DNA of 64,000 bases from CAWCKS01 sp963763485 (GTDB lineage: Bacteria; Pseudomonadota; Alphaproteobacteria; Rhizobiales; Xanthobacteraceae), in the NCBI GenBank assembly GCA_963763485.1, contig CAVXOW010000008.1, forward strand, positions 1,054,001-1,118,000, written 5' to 3'. Shown here piece after piece: positions 38,351 to 47,264 of this stretch. Each line of letters opens with the position of its first letter. Within the stretch, counting starts at the first letter, position 1. The position numbers were made by a program, and so were the translations under genes. The notes under the pieces are model-generated. The model was given only the letters and a program-made list of their open reading frames with translations. It ran no database searches and was not told the DNA's origin.

Positions 38351-39598
38351 ATGACCGAAATCCGCGTGCCGACACTCGGCGAATCCGTCACCGAAGCCAC
38401 CATCGGCAAGTGGTTCAAGAAGCCCGGCGATGCCGTCGCCGTCGATGAGCCGTTGGTCGAGCTCGAGACCGACAAGGTGACGATCGAGGTGCCGGCGCCA
38501 GCGGCCGGCGTGCTCGGCGAGATCGCGGCCAAGGACGGCGACACGGTCGCGGTCGGCGCGCTGCTCGGCCAGATCACCGACGGCGCGGCTGCTGCGAAAC
38601 CCGCGGCAGCACCGGCCGCAGCCGCGGCGCCGGCCAAGGTCGCAGCTCCCGTCGCTGCAGCAGCAACGTCAGTTCCGCCGAAGGCGCCGGCCACCGACAC
38701 CCCGCTCGCGCCGTCGGTGCGAAAATTGTCGGCCGAGAGCGGCGTCGACGCCTCGACCGTGCCGGGCTCCGGCAAGGACGGCCGCGTCACCAAGGGCGAC
38801 ATGCTGGCCGCGATCGAACGGGCCGCCTCCGTGCCGACGCCAGTGCCGCAGCCCGCCGCCGCCGTGCAGGTGCGCGCCCCGTCACCGGCCGACGACGCCG
38901 CGCGCGAAGAGCGCGTGCGCATGACGCGGCTGCGCCAGACCATCGCCAAGCGCCTGAAGGACGTGCAGAACACTGCAGCGATGCTCACGACCTTCAACGA
39001 GGTCGACATGAACCACCTGATGGCGATGCGCAATCAGTACAAGGATCTGTTCGAGAAGAAGCACGGCGTGAAGCTCGGCTTCATGGGCTTCTTCACCAAG
39101 GCGGTCGTGCAGGCGCTGAAAGACGTGCCGGCGGTCAATGCCGAGATCGACGGCACTGACCTGATCTACAAGAATTACTATCACATCGGCGTTGCCGTCG
39201 GCACCGACCGCGGCCTCGTCGTGCCCGTGGTGCGCGACTGCGATCAGAAATCGATCGCCGAGATCGAAAAGACGATCGCTGATTTCGGCCGTAGAGCCCG
39301 CGACGGCCAGCTCAAGATCGACGAGATGCAGGGCGGCACCTTCACGATCTCGAACGGCGGCGTCTATGGCTCGCTGATGTCGACGCCGATTCTGAACGCG
39401 CCTCAGTCCGGCATCCTCGGCATGCACAAGATCCAGGATCGCCCCGTGGCGGTCGCCGGCAAGGTCGAGATCCGCCCGATGATGTATCTCGCGGTGTCCT
39501 ACGATCACCGCGTGATCGACGGCAAGGAAGCCGTCACCTTCCTCGTCCGCGTCAAGGAGGGTTTGGAAGATCCGGCGCGGATGGTGCTGGATTTGTGA
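38351..39598 (+). CDS. sucB: Dihydrolipoyl succinyltransferase E2 component
   Basis: The core of the 2-oxoglutarate dehydrogenase complex. It has 415 residues: a lipoyl domain with ETDKVTIEVPAP (lipoyl Lys about residue 43), an Ala/Pro-rich linker (about 78-115), an E1/E3-binding domain (TPLAPSVRKLSAESGVD) and a catalytic domain with YDHRVIDGKEAVTFL at the C-terminus. It lies between sucA and lpdA, although a LysE and an SDR gene intervene before lpdA. Confidence 0.97.
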   Translation: MTEIRVPTLGESVTEATIGKWFKKPGDAVAVDEPLVELETDKVTIEVPAPAAGVLGEIAAKDGDTVAVGALLGQITDGAAAAKPAAAPAAAAAPAKVAAPVAAAATSVPPKAPATDTPLAPSVRKLSAESGVDASTVPGSGKDGRVTKGDMLAAIERAASVPTPVPQPAAAVQVRAPSPADDAAREERVRMTRLRQTIAKRLKDVQNTAAMLTTFNEVDMNHLMAMRNQYKDLFEKKHGVKLGFMGFFTKAVVQALKDVPAVNAEIDGTDLIYKNYYHIGVAVGTDRGLVVPVVRDCDQKSIAEIEKTIADFGRRARDGQLKIDEMQGGTFTISNGGVYGSLMSTPILNAPQSGILGMHKIQDRPVAVAGKVEIRPMMYLAVSYDHRVIDGKEAVTFLVRVKEGLEDPARMVLDL

Positions 39599-39604
39599 TT
39601 TTTT

Positions 39605-39794
39605 GTCGTCCCCGCGTAAGCGGGGACCCATACGCCGCAGCAGGCTCAAGACGACGAGAGCAGGATGGATTTAGCTCGTATCGCTGGTCTTTTTGTTCCG
39701 CTCGTCCCCGCGGAAGCGGGGACCCAGTTTTTGCCAGGCAACGAAAGCATTTCTTCGCGGCCTTTGGATTCCCGCTTTCGCAGGAATGAGCGGA
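39605..39794. repeat. Palindromic repeat, family F (a half copy and a full copy)
   Basis: A lone left arm (tcgtccccgcgtaagcgggg) at 39605-39630 is followed by a full copy at 39698-39794 with ccgctcgtccccgcggaag and ctttcgcaggaatgagcgg. Confidence 0.7.
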
Positions 39795-39810
39795 GACCGA
39801 CGGCATTGCA

Positions 39811-40458
39811 ATGACAGCCTTCCTCGCTCCCGAATTCCTCGCCTTGTTCGGCGTGTTCGTGCTGGCGGCGATTGCGCCGGGCGCCGATTTCGCCAGCGTC
39901 GTGCGCGAGAGCATTTCGTTCGGACGCAGAGCGGGCATCATCTGCGCCATCGGCGTCGGGTCTGCGATCATGATCCATGTCGCCTACACCGTCACCGGCG
40001 TCGGCCTGATCATCGCGCAGTCGGTCCTGATCTTCACCATCGTGAAGTGGTGCGGCGCCGCTTATCTCGCCTATCTCGGCATTCGTTCGCTGATGGCGGG
40101 TCGTTCCGCGCCCTCAAACGAGGCCGAGACCTATGCCGCGCCCGTGGTGCAGGAGCGCGGCGCCGCGAAATCCTACACCGTCGGCTTCCTGACCAACCTG
40201 CTCAACCCGAAGGCCACGCTGTTCTTCGTCTCGCTGTTCGCCACCATCATTTCCCGCGAGACGCCGGTGGCGACGCAGTTCGCCTATGGTGCAGCGCTCG
40301 CGATCTTCCTCGCGCTATGGTTTTCCGTGGTCGCGGTGTTCTTCACCACGCGTTCGATGCGCGCTGCGTTCGAGCGCATGGGCCACTGGATCAATCGCGT
40401 CACCGGCCTCGTCTTCATCGCGCTCGGCGTCCGCATTGCGCTACAGCGCGCTAATTAG
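39811..40458 (+). CDS. LysE/RhtB family amino-acid exporter
   Basis: A protein of 215 residues with five or six hydrophobic helices. PGADFASVVRESISFGRRAG (about residues 20-40) is the LysE family signature, and VGFLTNLLNPKATLFFVSLF is the second conserved block. It is likely an exporter of an amino acid or similar metabolite; the substrate cannot be read from sequence. It has no regulator beside it. It stands between sucB and an SDR gene on the same strand. Confidence 0.92.
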   Translation: MTAFLAPEFLALFGVFVLAAIAPGADFASVVRESISFGRRAGIICAIGVGSAIMIHVAYTVTGVGLIIAQSVLIFTIVKWCGAAYLAYLGIRSLMAGRSAPSNEAETYAAPVVQERGAAKSYTVGFLTNLLNPKATLFFVSLFATIISRETPVATQFAYGAALAIFLALWFSVVAVFFTTRSMRAAFERMGHWINRVTGLVFIALGVRIALQRAN

Positions 40459-40501
40459 GGGAGCGATTGATGCGCAAACTCGCCCGACGCTTGGACTGCT
40501 C

Positions 40502-40646
40502 TTCTCCCTCGCCCCGCTTTAGCGGGGAGAGGGTCGGGGTGAGGGGCCGCTATCCGCGAGTTCTGAGCATCGGGAGATTCATTGCCCCGCCCCTCACCCG
40601 GATCGCTAACGCGATCCGACCTCTCCCCGCAATGCGGGGAGAGGTG
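40502..40646. repeat. Mosaic palindromic repeat, family A copy 3
   Basis: Nearly the same as 1543-1689: ctccctcgccccgctttag first, cctctccccgcaatgcgggg last, with the core ctatccgcgagttctgag. Confidence 0.8.
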
Positions 40647-40678
40647 ACGCTCGCGACAAGCGTTAGAGGACAAACACC

Positions 40679-41422
40679 ATGACCCGCGTCGCCGTCATCA
40701 CCGGAGGAAGCCGCGGCATCGGCCGCGTCGTTGCGTTCGCGCTGGCCAAGCGCGGCTACACGATCTGCTTTGGCTATCACTCCAACGAGAAGGCCGCGGC
40801 CGAGGTTGTCGCCGGCATTGAGGCCGCGGGTGGCAAGGCTGCGGCCGTGCGCTGCGACGTCGGCAGCGAGGCCGATATTCTGAGCCTGTTCAAGCGGGCC
40901 GATTCGCTCGGCCCGCTCGGCGTCCTTGTCAACAATGCCGGGATTGTTGCCCCGTCGATCCGCCTCGACGAGATGTCGACCGAGCGCTTCCAGCGCATGA
41001 TGTCGGTCAACGTCGTGGGCAGCTTGATCTGCGCGCGCGAGGCCGTGCTAAGGATGTCGACGCGCCACGGCGGCAAGGGCGGCGTCATCGTCAACCTGTC
41101 ATCGATGGCCGCCACGCTCGGCGCGCCGAACACCTATATCGACTATGCCGCCTCGAAGGGCGCGATCGACACCATGACGGTTGGGCTCGCGCGCGAGGTC
41201 GCGACCGAAGGCATTCGCGTCAACGCGATCCGGCCCGGCCTGATCGACACGGAGATTCACGCCAGCGGCGGCGACGGCGCGAGGCTCGATCGGCTCAAGC
41301 CCACGGTACCGATGCAGCGCATCGGCACCGCGACCGAGGTCGCCAATGCGGTGGTGTGGCTGATTTCCGACGAAGCCTCCTATGTCACCGGCACCATCTT
41401 CGATGTTTCCGGCGGTCGGTGA
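40679..41422 (+). CDS. Short-chain dehydrogenase/reductase
   Basis: A protein of 247 residues. AVITGGSRGIGRVVAFAL is the TGxxxGxG cofactor motif, LVNNAGIVAPS the NNAG motif, and YIDYAASKGAIDTMT carries the YxxxK catalytic pair (about Tyr154, Lys158); the C-terminus has SYVTGTIFDVSGGR. The residues following the nucleotide-binding strand (YHSNEKAA) suggest NADP preference, as an inference. The substrate is unknown. It lies inside the sucB-lpdA interval. Confidence 0.93.
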   Translation: MTRVAVITGGSRGIGRVVAFALAKRGYTICFGYHSNEKAAAEVVAGIEAAGGKAAAVRCDVGSEADILSLFKRADSLGPLGVLVNNAGIVAPSIRLDEMSTERFQRMMSVNVVGSLICAREAVLRMSTRHGGKGGVIVNLSSMAATLGAPNTYIDYAASKGAIDTMTVGLAREVATEGIRVNAIRPGLIDTEIHASGGDGARLDRLKPTVPMQRIGTATEVANAVVWLISDEASYVTGTIFDVSGGR

Positions 41423-41460
41423 CATTGTGCGCACGGACCAGATTGCACGATCAGTGTATT

Positions 41461-41570
41461 CCCCTCCCCCTTGTGGGGAGGGGTTAGGGGTGGGGGTCGT
41501 GGTTGTCGAGGCGTCACGCGCCACAACAACGACCCCCCTCCCCAACCCTCCCCCACAAGGGGGGAGGGAG
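41461..41570. repeat. C-rich palindromic repeat, family G copy 3
   Basis: cccctcccccttgtggggag at the left and ccctcccccacaagggggg at the right, with ggtgggggtcgt and acgaccccc inside. Copies are at 43778 and 45587. Confidence 0.8.
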
Positions 41571-41642
41571 CGAGAGGGCGTGTCGTGAGTAAGAAGCTTC
41601 GAAAGCAAAGCGGGCTCGGCGTGTGTTCTAGGGACGATTGCA

Positions 41643-43046
41643 ATGGCAAGTTATGATCTCACGGTGATCGGCACGGGCCCCGGCGGCTATGTGTGCGCGA
41701 TCCGCGCCGCACAGCTCGGCATGAAGGTCGCGGTGGTCGAGAAGTGGCCGACCTACGGCGGCACCTGCCTCAACATCGGCTGCATCCCGTCAAAGGCGCT
41801 GCTTTACGCGTCCGAGCTGTTCGAGGAGGCCGGCCACAAATTCGCAAAGATGGGCATCAAGGTCTCTGCGCCCGAGCTTGATCTGCCGACGCTGCTCAAG
41901 TTCAAGGACCAGGCCGTCGACGGCAACACCAAGGGCGTCGCGTTCCTGTTCAAGAAGAACAAGATCGATGCGTTTGCCGGCACCGGACGAATTTTAGGCA
42001 CCGGCAAGGTCGAGGTGAAGGCCGCCGACGGCAAGACGCAGACCATCGAGTCGAAGAACATCGTCATCGCCACCGGCTCCGATGTCGCGAAGCTGAAGGG
42101 TATCGCGATCGACGAGAAGCGCATCATCTCCTCGGAAGGCGCGCTGAAGCTCGAGAAGGTGCCGCAAAAGCTTCTCGTCATCGGCGCCGGCGTGATCGGG
42201 CTCGAGCTCGGCTCGGTGTGGCGGCGGCTCGGCGCCGACGTCACGGTTGTCGAGTTTCTCGATCGCATCCTGCCTGGGATGGACGGCGAGGTGTGCCGGC
42301 AATTCCAGCGCATCCTGGAAAAGCAGGGCATCAAGTTCATGCTCGGCTCGAAGGTCACCGCGGTCGACACGTCAGGAAAACTGCTGAAGGCGCAGATTGA
42401 ACCGGCGGCCGGTGGCGCCGGACAGACGCTGGAAGCAGATGTCGTGCTGGTTGCGATCGGCCGCGTCCCGGTGACCGAAGGCCTTGGCCTGAAGGAAGCG
42501 GGCGTTGCAACAGACAATCGCGGCCGTGTCGTCACCGATGCGCATTTCGCCACCAATGTCCGTGGCATCTACGCCATCGGCGACGTCATTGCCGGGCCGA
42601 TGCTGGCGCACAAGGCCGAGGATGAAGGCGTTGCAATCGCTGAGATTCTCGCCGGCCAGGCCGGCCATGTGAACTATGGCGTGATTCCGGCGGTGGTCTA
42701 CACATCACCGGAAGTTGCTTCGGTCGGGAAGACGGAAGAGGAGCTAAAGCAGGCCGGAATTGTTTATAATGTGGGTAAATTTCCGTTTACCGCCAACGGC
42801 CGGGCAAAATCCAACCAGGCCACTGACGGATTTGTGAAATTTCTCGCGGACGCCAAAACCGACCGGGTGCTCGGCGTGCACATGGTCGGCGTGGAGGTGG
42901 GTGAAATGATTCACGAATGCGCCGTACTGATGGAATTTGGTGGTTCTTCCGAGGATTTGGCCCGAACATGTCACGCGCATCCGACACGCTCCGAAGCGGT
43001 CAAGGAAGCAGCGCTTGCCGTGGCCAAGCGGTCGATCCATATTTAG
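41643..43046 (+). CDS. lpdA: Dihydrolipoyl dehydrogenase (E3)
   Basis: Reoxidises lipoyl groups of the 2-oxo-acid dehydrogenase complexes with FAD and NAD. It has 467 residues; VIGTGPGGYVCAIRAAQLG binds FAD, GGTCLNIGCIPSKALL holds the redox cysteines (about 41 and 46), VIGAGVIGLELGSVW binds NAD and CHAHPTRSEAVKEAAL near the C-terminus carries the catalytic His-Glu. With sucA and sucB upstream it completes the complex. Confidence 0.98.
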   Translation: MASYDLTVIGTGPGGYVCAIRAAQLGMKVAVVEKWPTYGGTCLNIGCIPSKALLYASELFEEAGHKFAKMGIKVSAPELDLPTLLKFKDQAVDGNTKGVAFLFKKNKIDAFAGTGRILGTGKVEVKAADGKTQTIESKNIVIATGSDVAKLKGIAIDEKRIISSEGALKLEKVPQKLLVIGAGVIGLELGSVWRRLGADVTVVEFLDRILPGMDGEVCRQFQRILEKQGIKFMLGSKVTAVDTSGKLLKAQIEPAAGGAGQTLEADVVLVAIGRVPVTEGLGLKEAGVATDNRGRVVTDAHFATNVRGIYAIGDVIAGPMLAHKAEDEGVAIAEILAGQAGHVNYGVIPAVVYTSPEVASVGKTEEELKQAGIVYNVGKFPFTANGRAKSNQATDGFVKFLADAKTDRVLGVHMVGVEVGEMIHECAVLMEFGGSSEDLARTCHAHPTRSEAVKEAALAVAKRSIHI

Positions 43047-43081
43047 AAATAATTAGTCTGGCCTGGAACCACGCAAAAGAC

Positions 43082-43612
43082 ATGCTGCGCTCCCTCCTCC
43101 GGCTGTTCTGGTTCGTGATCGCGCTGATCTTCGTGATCGAAGCGTGGCTGTGGGACCATCTCGAGCCCATCGTCGAGCGCTGTGTCGCCGTGCTGCCGAT
43201 GCGCGCGCTGAAGCAGCTGGTCGCCGAGCAGGTCGAGGATCTGTCGCCGCCGGCCACCTTGTTCGTGTTCGTGGTGCCGGCCGCGCTGTTGTTTCCGCTC
43301 AAGCTGCTGGCGATCTGGTTCATCGCCCATGAGCAATGGCTGTGGGCCATGACGACGATCGTGTTTGCGAAATTGCTCGGGCTTGGCGTGACCTCGTTCC
43401 TGTTCGCGGTGACGCGCGACAAGCTTTTGCAAATGGAGTGGTTCCGCGCCGCCTACGACAAGATCGTGCAGTGGCGCGAACTGGCGCAGCAACTGGTCGA
43501 GCCGTTCAAACAGCAGCTGCGCACCGCGATGCTGCAATGGCAGAGCGAAGCGTTCCGCCGCTTCTGGCGCATCGTCATGCGCATGCGCCGCCGCGCGCAA
43601 ACGGTGCGCTGA
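43082..43612 (+). CDS. Conserved membrane protein
   Basis: A protein of 176 residues. Hydrophobic segments lie at about 5-18 (LFWFVIALIFVIEAWLW), 60-75 (LFVFVVPAALLFPLKLLAIW) and 85-107 (LWAMTTIVFAKLLGLGVTSF), followed by VTRDKLLQMEWFRAAYDKIVQW and a basic C-terminal tail. The pattern is common in Bradyrhizobium but I know of no function. The ATG at 43082 is used; a longer frame upstream overlaps lpdA. It follows lpdA after 35 bases and may be cotranscribed. Confidence 0.75.
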   Translation: MLRSLLRLFWFVIALIFVIEAWLWDHLEPIVERCVAVLPMRALKQLVAEQVEDLSPPATLFVFVVPAALLFPLKLLAIWFIAHEQWLWAMTTIVFAKLLGLGVTSFLFAVTRDKLLQMEWFRAAYDKIVQWRELAQQLVEPFKQQLRTAMLQWQSEAFRRFWRIVMRMRRRAQTVR

Positions 43613-43643
43613 CTTTCCTTCCCCGATCCTAGCCGAAACCATC

Positions 43644-43740
43644 CCCTCATCCTGAGGAGCCGCGCCGAAGCTCGAAGAGCGAAGGCGGGGCGTCTCGAAG
43701 GATGAGGCCCGTGAGCTGGCCTCATGATTCGAGGCGCGGC
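43644..43740. repeat. Palindromic repeat, family B copy 2
   Basis: cctcatcctgaggagccgcg and cgtctcgaaggatgaggcc are the arms; a second partial arm ctcatgattcgaggcgcggc follows. Confidence 0.65.
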
Positions 43741-43777
43741 GTGGCTGCAACAAAACGGCGCGCAGTGCAGTGCGCGC

Positions 43778-43882
43778 TCCCTCCCCCCTTGTGGGGGAGG
43801 GTTGGGGAGGGGGGTCCGTCGAGGGACTGCAACCTCTCTCCACGACCCCCACCCATAACCCCTCCCCACAAGGGGGAGGGGA
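43778..43882. repeat. C-rich palindromic repeat, family G copy 4
   Basis: cctcccccttgtgggggag with the counterpart cctccccacaagggggagg. The inner part differs from copies 3 and 5 in orientation and spacing. Confidence 0.75.
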
Positions 43883-43932
43883 ATAGAAGTCAGCAATTCA
43901 AACTGAGTCACCACCAAACGGAGAATTTTCCC

Positions 43933-44349
43933 ATGCCTGATGCCCGATGCAGCTGCGGCGCTCTCACACTCACGCTTTCACAAACCCCAAAGCTGGTTGC
44001 CGCCTGTCATTGTCTCGACTGCCAGCGCAGAACCGGCGCGCCGTTCAACGTCGGCGCCTTTTATCCGGTCGACGCCGTCGGCATTTCTGGACCTGCGAAA
44101 CAGTTCACCCGCGAGGCCGCAAGCGGCCGCAAGGTCCACATGTATTTTTGTCCGGACTGCGGTTCGACGGTCTACTGGAAGGCTGACATCCTGCCGTCGA
44201 TGATCGGCGTTGCCGTCGGCGCGCTGGCAGACCCGAACTACCCGGCCCCAACCAGATCGATCTTTGAACAGTCGAAACATCACTGGGTTCAAATTGACGG
44301 CGCCGTCGAACACTTCCCACAAGGCAGTGCGGCAAAAGGTTTGAGCTGA
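43933..44349 (+). CDS. GFA family protein (glutathione-dependent formaldehyde-activating fold)
   Basis: A protein of 138 residues. The zinc-binding cysteines are in CSCGALT (about 6-8), CHCLDCQRRTGAPF (about 30-35) and FCPDCGSTVYWK (about 77-80), the standard CENP-V/GFA pattern. Close relatives bind zinc and occasionally S-hydroxymethylglutathione, but most have no proven reaction. It is flanked by repeats and stands alone on the plus strand before the convergent deacetylase genes. Confidence 0.9.
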   Translation: MPDARCSCGALTLTLSQTPKLVAACHCLDCQRRTGAPFNVGAFYPVDAVGISGPAKQFTREAASGRKVHMYFCPDCGSTVYWKADILPSMIGVAVGALADPNYPAPTRSIFEQSKHHWVQIDGAVEHFPQGSAAKGLS

Positions 44350-44449
44350 GGCGAGACCAGTTCTCTCATCCCTTCATCCTGAGAGCCTGACCGAAAAAGC
44401 AACGTGCAATTTCGGGGCTCTCCAAGGTCTTGGAAACGAATCGTTTTCT

Positions 44450-44539
44450 CGTCATGGCCGGGCTTGTCCCGGCCATCCACGTTTTTTCCTGGGAATTGCT
44501 GACAAGACGTGGATGCCCGGCACAAGGCCGGGCATGACG
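44450..44539. repeat. Palindromic repeat, family C copy 3
   Basis: cgtcatggccgggcttgtcc..ggccatccacg and gacgtggatgcccggc..ccgggcatgac. Nearly the same as 38243-38333. Confidence 0.8.
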
Positions 44540-44621
44540 ATTTTCCTCTACGCATTTTGCGTCAGACTCTGAGGAGCGCTGCCACAGGCGAGCGAAGCGA
44601 CGCCGTCCTGCGGACCCCCGG

Positions 44622-45560
44622 TCAACTCAGGCTGCCGGGATAATCCTGCCAGATGCTGGGCTCCAGCTTGAGATGGGTCTCGGGCGGATATTTTGCGATC
44701 CAGTACGCGGCACAATCGCGACTGGCTGCGTTCCAGACGTTGGGTTGTGATCGCACAAAATCGAGGAACTGATCGAGCAGGGACAGCCGATTGCACCAGC
44801 CGGTGTTTCCGGGATGCAAGGTCATGTTGAAGAAGCGTCCGCGCTTGTACTGGGCTGCGAATTCCGCCTTCCAGTTGCGAAACAGGATGTCCGGATTCTC
44901 CAGCCCCGATCCACGGCGCGGGAACTGGATGAAAAACTGATCGTCGAAATGATAGTAGTAGGGCATCGCGAGAATTGCTTGTCCCGTCGCGAAATCGATG
45001 ACGCTGTAATGCGGCGCATCGTCCGCCAGGCCGTTACCCATGTAGGTGTAACCCTCGTCGCGCAGCAGCTTCGTCGTGTGCGGACTGATCGCGCCGACGG
45101 CAAATTTGTCGTCGCGGCGTGGCAGGTCGTACCAGCCGGCCGGCCGCGCCCCGACGATCTCCGACAATATGGCTGTCGCGTCCTTCATGCGCGCGCTCTC
45201 GGCCTCGAGCGACAGTTGCGAGACGTCTTCGTGGAACAGGCCTTCGGCCGCGACCTCGTGGCCGCGCTTCAGAACGGCTTCCACGGCTTTGGGATAGACT
45301 TTCGCCATCGCGGCCGGCACCGCGACGGTTGCAACGATCTTGTGTGAGCCGAGGACGTCGAGCAGCCCGGCGAGACCGTCCCCCATCGCAAAGACGGCAT
45401 CCATCGTGGTGAGGTCGGAAGGCTTGAGGCCCTCCGGCCCGCTCGCCAGGCTGAGGTCGACAACGACGTTGAAGCAACATCTGTTGCCATCGGGCCAGAC
45501 GATGTCGCCGTCTGCAACACCGATTTCATCCGAGATCGTATAGTTGGTTTTCCAGGGCAT
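44622..45560 (-). CDS. Polysaccharide deacetylase-like protein (NodB/PuuE superfamily), paralogue 1
   Basis: A protein of 312 residues. The fold is suggested by CCFNVVVDLSLASG (strand 1), HEVAAEGLFHED (the usual H-E-[VI]-x-x-H-x region) and MTLHPGNTGW near the C-terminus. The first metal motif lacks the usual DD pair and the HxxxxH histidine is changed (HEVAAEGLFHED has E and G where the family often has H), so activity is open. Relatives include allantoinase PuuE and peptidoglycan deacetylases. A homologous gene lies upstream at 45775. Confidence 0.8.
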   Translation of the reverse strand: MPWKTNYTISDEIGVADGDIVWPDGNRCCFNVVVDLSLASGPEGLKPSDLTTMDAVFAMGDGLAGLLDVLGSHKIVATVAVPAAMAKVYPKAVEAVLKRGHEVAAEGLFHEDVSQLSLEAESARMKDATAILSEIVGARPAGWYDLPRRDDKFAVGAISPHTTKLLRDEGYTYMGNGLADDAPHYSVIDFATGQAILAMPYYYHFDDQFFIQFPRRGSGLENPDILFRNWKAEFAAQYKRGRFFNMTLHPGNTGWCNRLSLLDQFLDFVRSQPNVWNAASRDCAAYWIAKYPPETHLKLEPSIWQDYPGSLS

Positions 45561-45586
45561 GGGCTGTGGTCCGTGACGTTCGTTGT

Positions 45587-45694
45587 TCCCCTCCCCCTTG
45601 TGGGGAGGGGGTTAGGGGTGGGGGTCGTAGTGAGAGACCTCAGTCCCTCGATGGACCCCCCTCCCCAACCCTCCCCCACAAGGGGGGAGGGAGC
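45587..45694. repeat. C-rich palindromic repeat, family G copy 5
   Basis: cccctcccccttgtgggga and ccctcccccacaaggggggag as outer arms, ggtgggggtcgtag inside. It separates the two deacetylase genes. Confidence 0.8.
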
Positions 45695-45774
45695 AATCTG
45701 CGAGCGGCGCGACGCACAAACCTAAGATCAATCACGCTCCAGCTTCTTCAAAAGCCGTGAAGGACATGCAGCGC

Positions 45775-46662
45775 TCATGCGGTCAGCCGTCGCGCCGGGA
45801 AACGGTTCAGGCACCAGCTCGCGGTCTCCTCGCAGGTCGCAAACCACACGCCGGGCAATTTTCTCATGCGACGGATGAATTGATCGAGCATCTCGATTCG
45901 CAGCGCGCGCCCTGAGACGTAGGGATGGACGCAGACATTCAGGTAGCCGCCCTTGTTGTATTGCTGCAGGAATGCGGCCCACCACATCTCGAGAACACGA
46001 TCGGGATCGCTCATGCGCTGCGCCGGGCTGTCGCTGCCAAGCCAGCCGAACGTATAGAATTGCGCATCGTCGATGGCGAAGTGAAACGGCAGCATCAGGA
46101 GCGCATTTTTCCCGTCGCGATCCGCCATGTAATAGGGCAAATGCGCCGCCGGCGTATCGCTGTTGTAGAGAATGCCGGATTGCTTCAGCAGGCTTTTGCT
46201 GTGGCCACTTCTGCTCCCGGAGATCGGCTTGCCGCGAATGGCCGAGAGCGCATGAAGCGTCTTTTGCAGGTGATCGGCTTCGAGATCAGCCTCGCGCGGC
46301 ACCTGGTGCTCCCACATGTGGTCGGCAAGTTCATGACCGCTGGCGGCGGCCCGCCGCAGTGCTTGCGGATAGAGCTCGCAGATCCGGCCCGGCGTGAAGA
46401 TGGTGGCCTTGATGTCATGGCTGTCGAACAGCTCGATCAGGCGCCAGATGCCGACCCGTCCGCCAAACTCGCCCTTCGCCAGTTGCAATGCGGGCTCGTT
46501 CAGGATGCGGCGGAACAGCATGGCGTCAAAATCGGCCGTGAAGTTGACCGCGATCCGCGCGCCGTCGGGCCACGTCAAATCGTCGATGAATTCGTAGCGA
46601 TCCTGATACGCGGCCCCTTTTGCCACGAGGGTGTCGATGCGTTCGCGAGCGGCCGGGTCCAT
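45775..46662 (-). CDS. Polysaccharide deacetylase family protein, paralogue 2
   Basis: A protein of 295 residues. ARIAVNFTADFDAMLF, FTPGRICELYPQALRRAAASGHELADHMWEHQ and YLNVCVHPYVSGR are the motif 1, motif 2 (HELADHMWEHQ, with a conventional H-x-x-x-x-x-x-x-H spacing) and C-terminal regions of the NodB/PuuE fold. It is more conventional than its neighbour. The ATG at 46662 has AAGGAG six bases upstream; a second ATG at 46665 is nearly as good. Both deacetylase genes are on the minus strand and could be cotranscribed. Confidence 0.85.
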   Translation of the reverse strand: MDPAARERIDTLVAKGAAYQDRYEFIDDLTWPDGARIAVNFTADFDAMLFRRILNEPALQLAKGEFGGRVGIWRLIELFDSHDIKATIFTPGRICELYPQALRRAAASGHELADHMWEHQVPREADLEADHLQKTLHALSAIRGKPISGSRSGHSKSLLKQSGILYNSDTPAAHLPYYMADRDGKNALLMLPFHFAIDDAQFYTFGWLGSDSPAQRMSDPDRVLEMWWAAFLQQYNKGGYLNVCVHPYVSGRALRIEMLDQFIRRMRKLPGVWFATCEETASWCLNRFPARRLTA

Positions 46663-46691
46663 CATCTGCTCCTTTGCCCCGCTCAGCTTAA

Positions 46692-46712
46692 CGCGCCGGC
46701 AAGACCGGCGCG
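46692..46712. repeat. Small hairpin
   Basis: cgcgccgg and ccggcgcg with a five-base loop, upstream of the deacetylase gene. No T-run follows on either side. Confidence 0.4.
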
Positions 46713-46848
46713 AGCGAAGATGGTTCGCCGAGGCTAGCTCAGTGCGGCGACCACGGCGATGACGAGGGCAATGCAGCGTGCAAAGAGTGGGACGGTGTGG
46801 ACTGTTCTGCTTTCTGCTTTTGGTGTTGTCCCGGCGGCTTTCGGTCGG

Positions 46849-46886
46849 CAGCAGCATGGTGGCGAAGATTTGCCACCATGCTGCTG
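46849..46886. repeat. Perfect 15-base inverted repeat after the small-protein operon
   Basis: cagcagcatggtggc pairs perfectly with gccaccatgctgctg around an eight-base loop. It begins nine bases past the stop of the 122-residue gene, so it could end or stabilise that transcript, though no T-run follows. Confidence 0.65.
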
Positions 46887-46895
46887 TCGTCTACG

Positions 46896-47264
46896 TCATG
46901 GCAGCACGTTGGTGAAGCCTCCGCCGACGCCGAGACCGCTGGTGTTGGAGACGCCGCTGGACATCGCCGAGCCGTTGCCTACCGAGGCCGCGCCGCTCAC
47001 GGAGTTGCTCTGACCCGCAGACGCTCCGAGGCCGGTCGAGATGCCGCCGGCCGGGGTGGCCGCCGCGAAACCAGCACCGATGCTGGTGGTGGTCCCGTTG
47101 GCGAGCGAACCCGCCGCCGCCGTGCCCGTCGTGTGCGCCGTCGTCCCGGTCTGGACGTGACCGAGGTTGAGGCCGCCCCCGATGGCGAACGTCGAGCCGG
47201 CGTTAGCCGGCGCAATGCCTCCCACCAGAGCGATGAATGCAACACTCATCAACAGCTTCTTCAT
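46896..47264 (-). CDS. Small exported Gly/Ser/Thr/Ala-rich protein
   Basis: A protein of 122 residues. The signal peptide MKKLLMSVAFIALVGG..PANA is followed by about 100 residues made mostly of Gly, Ala, Ser and Thr, with no Cys and few charges (FAIGGGLNLGHVQTG, GFAAATPAGGISTGLG, GLGVGGGFTNVLP). The family is not known to me; the composition suggests an extracellular or fibrous protein. Its ATG overlaps the TGA of the upstream gene (ATGA), making it the third gene of a coupled set. Confidence 0.75.
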   Translation of the reverse strand: MKKLLMSVAFIALVGGIAPANAGSTFAIGGGLNLGHVQTGTTAHTTGTAAAGSLANGTTTSIGAGFAAATPAGGISTGLGASAGQSNSVSGAASVGNGSAMSSGVSNTSGLGVGGGFTNVLP

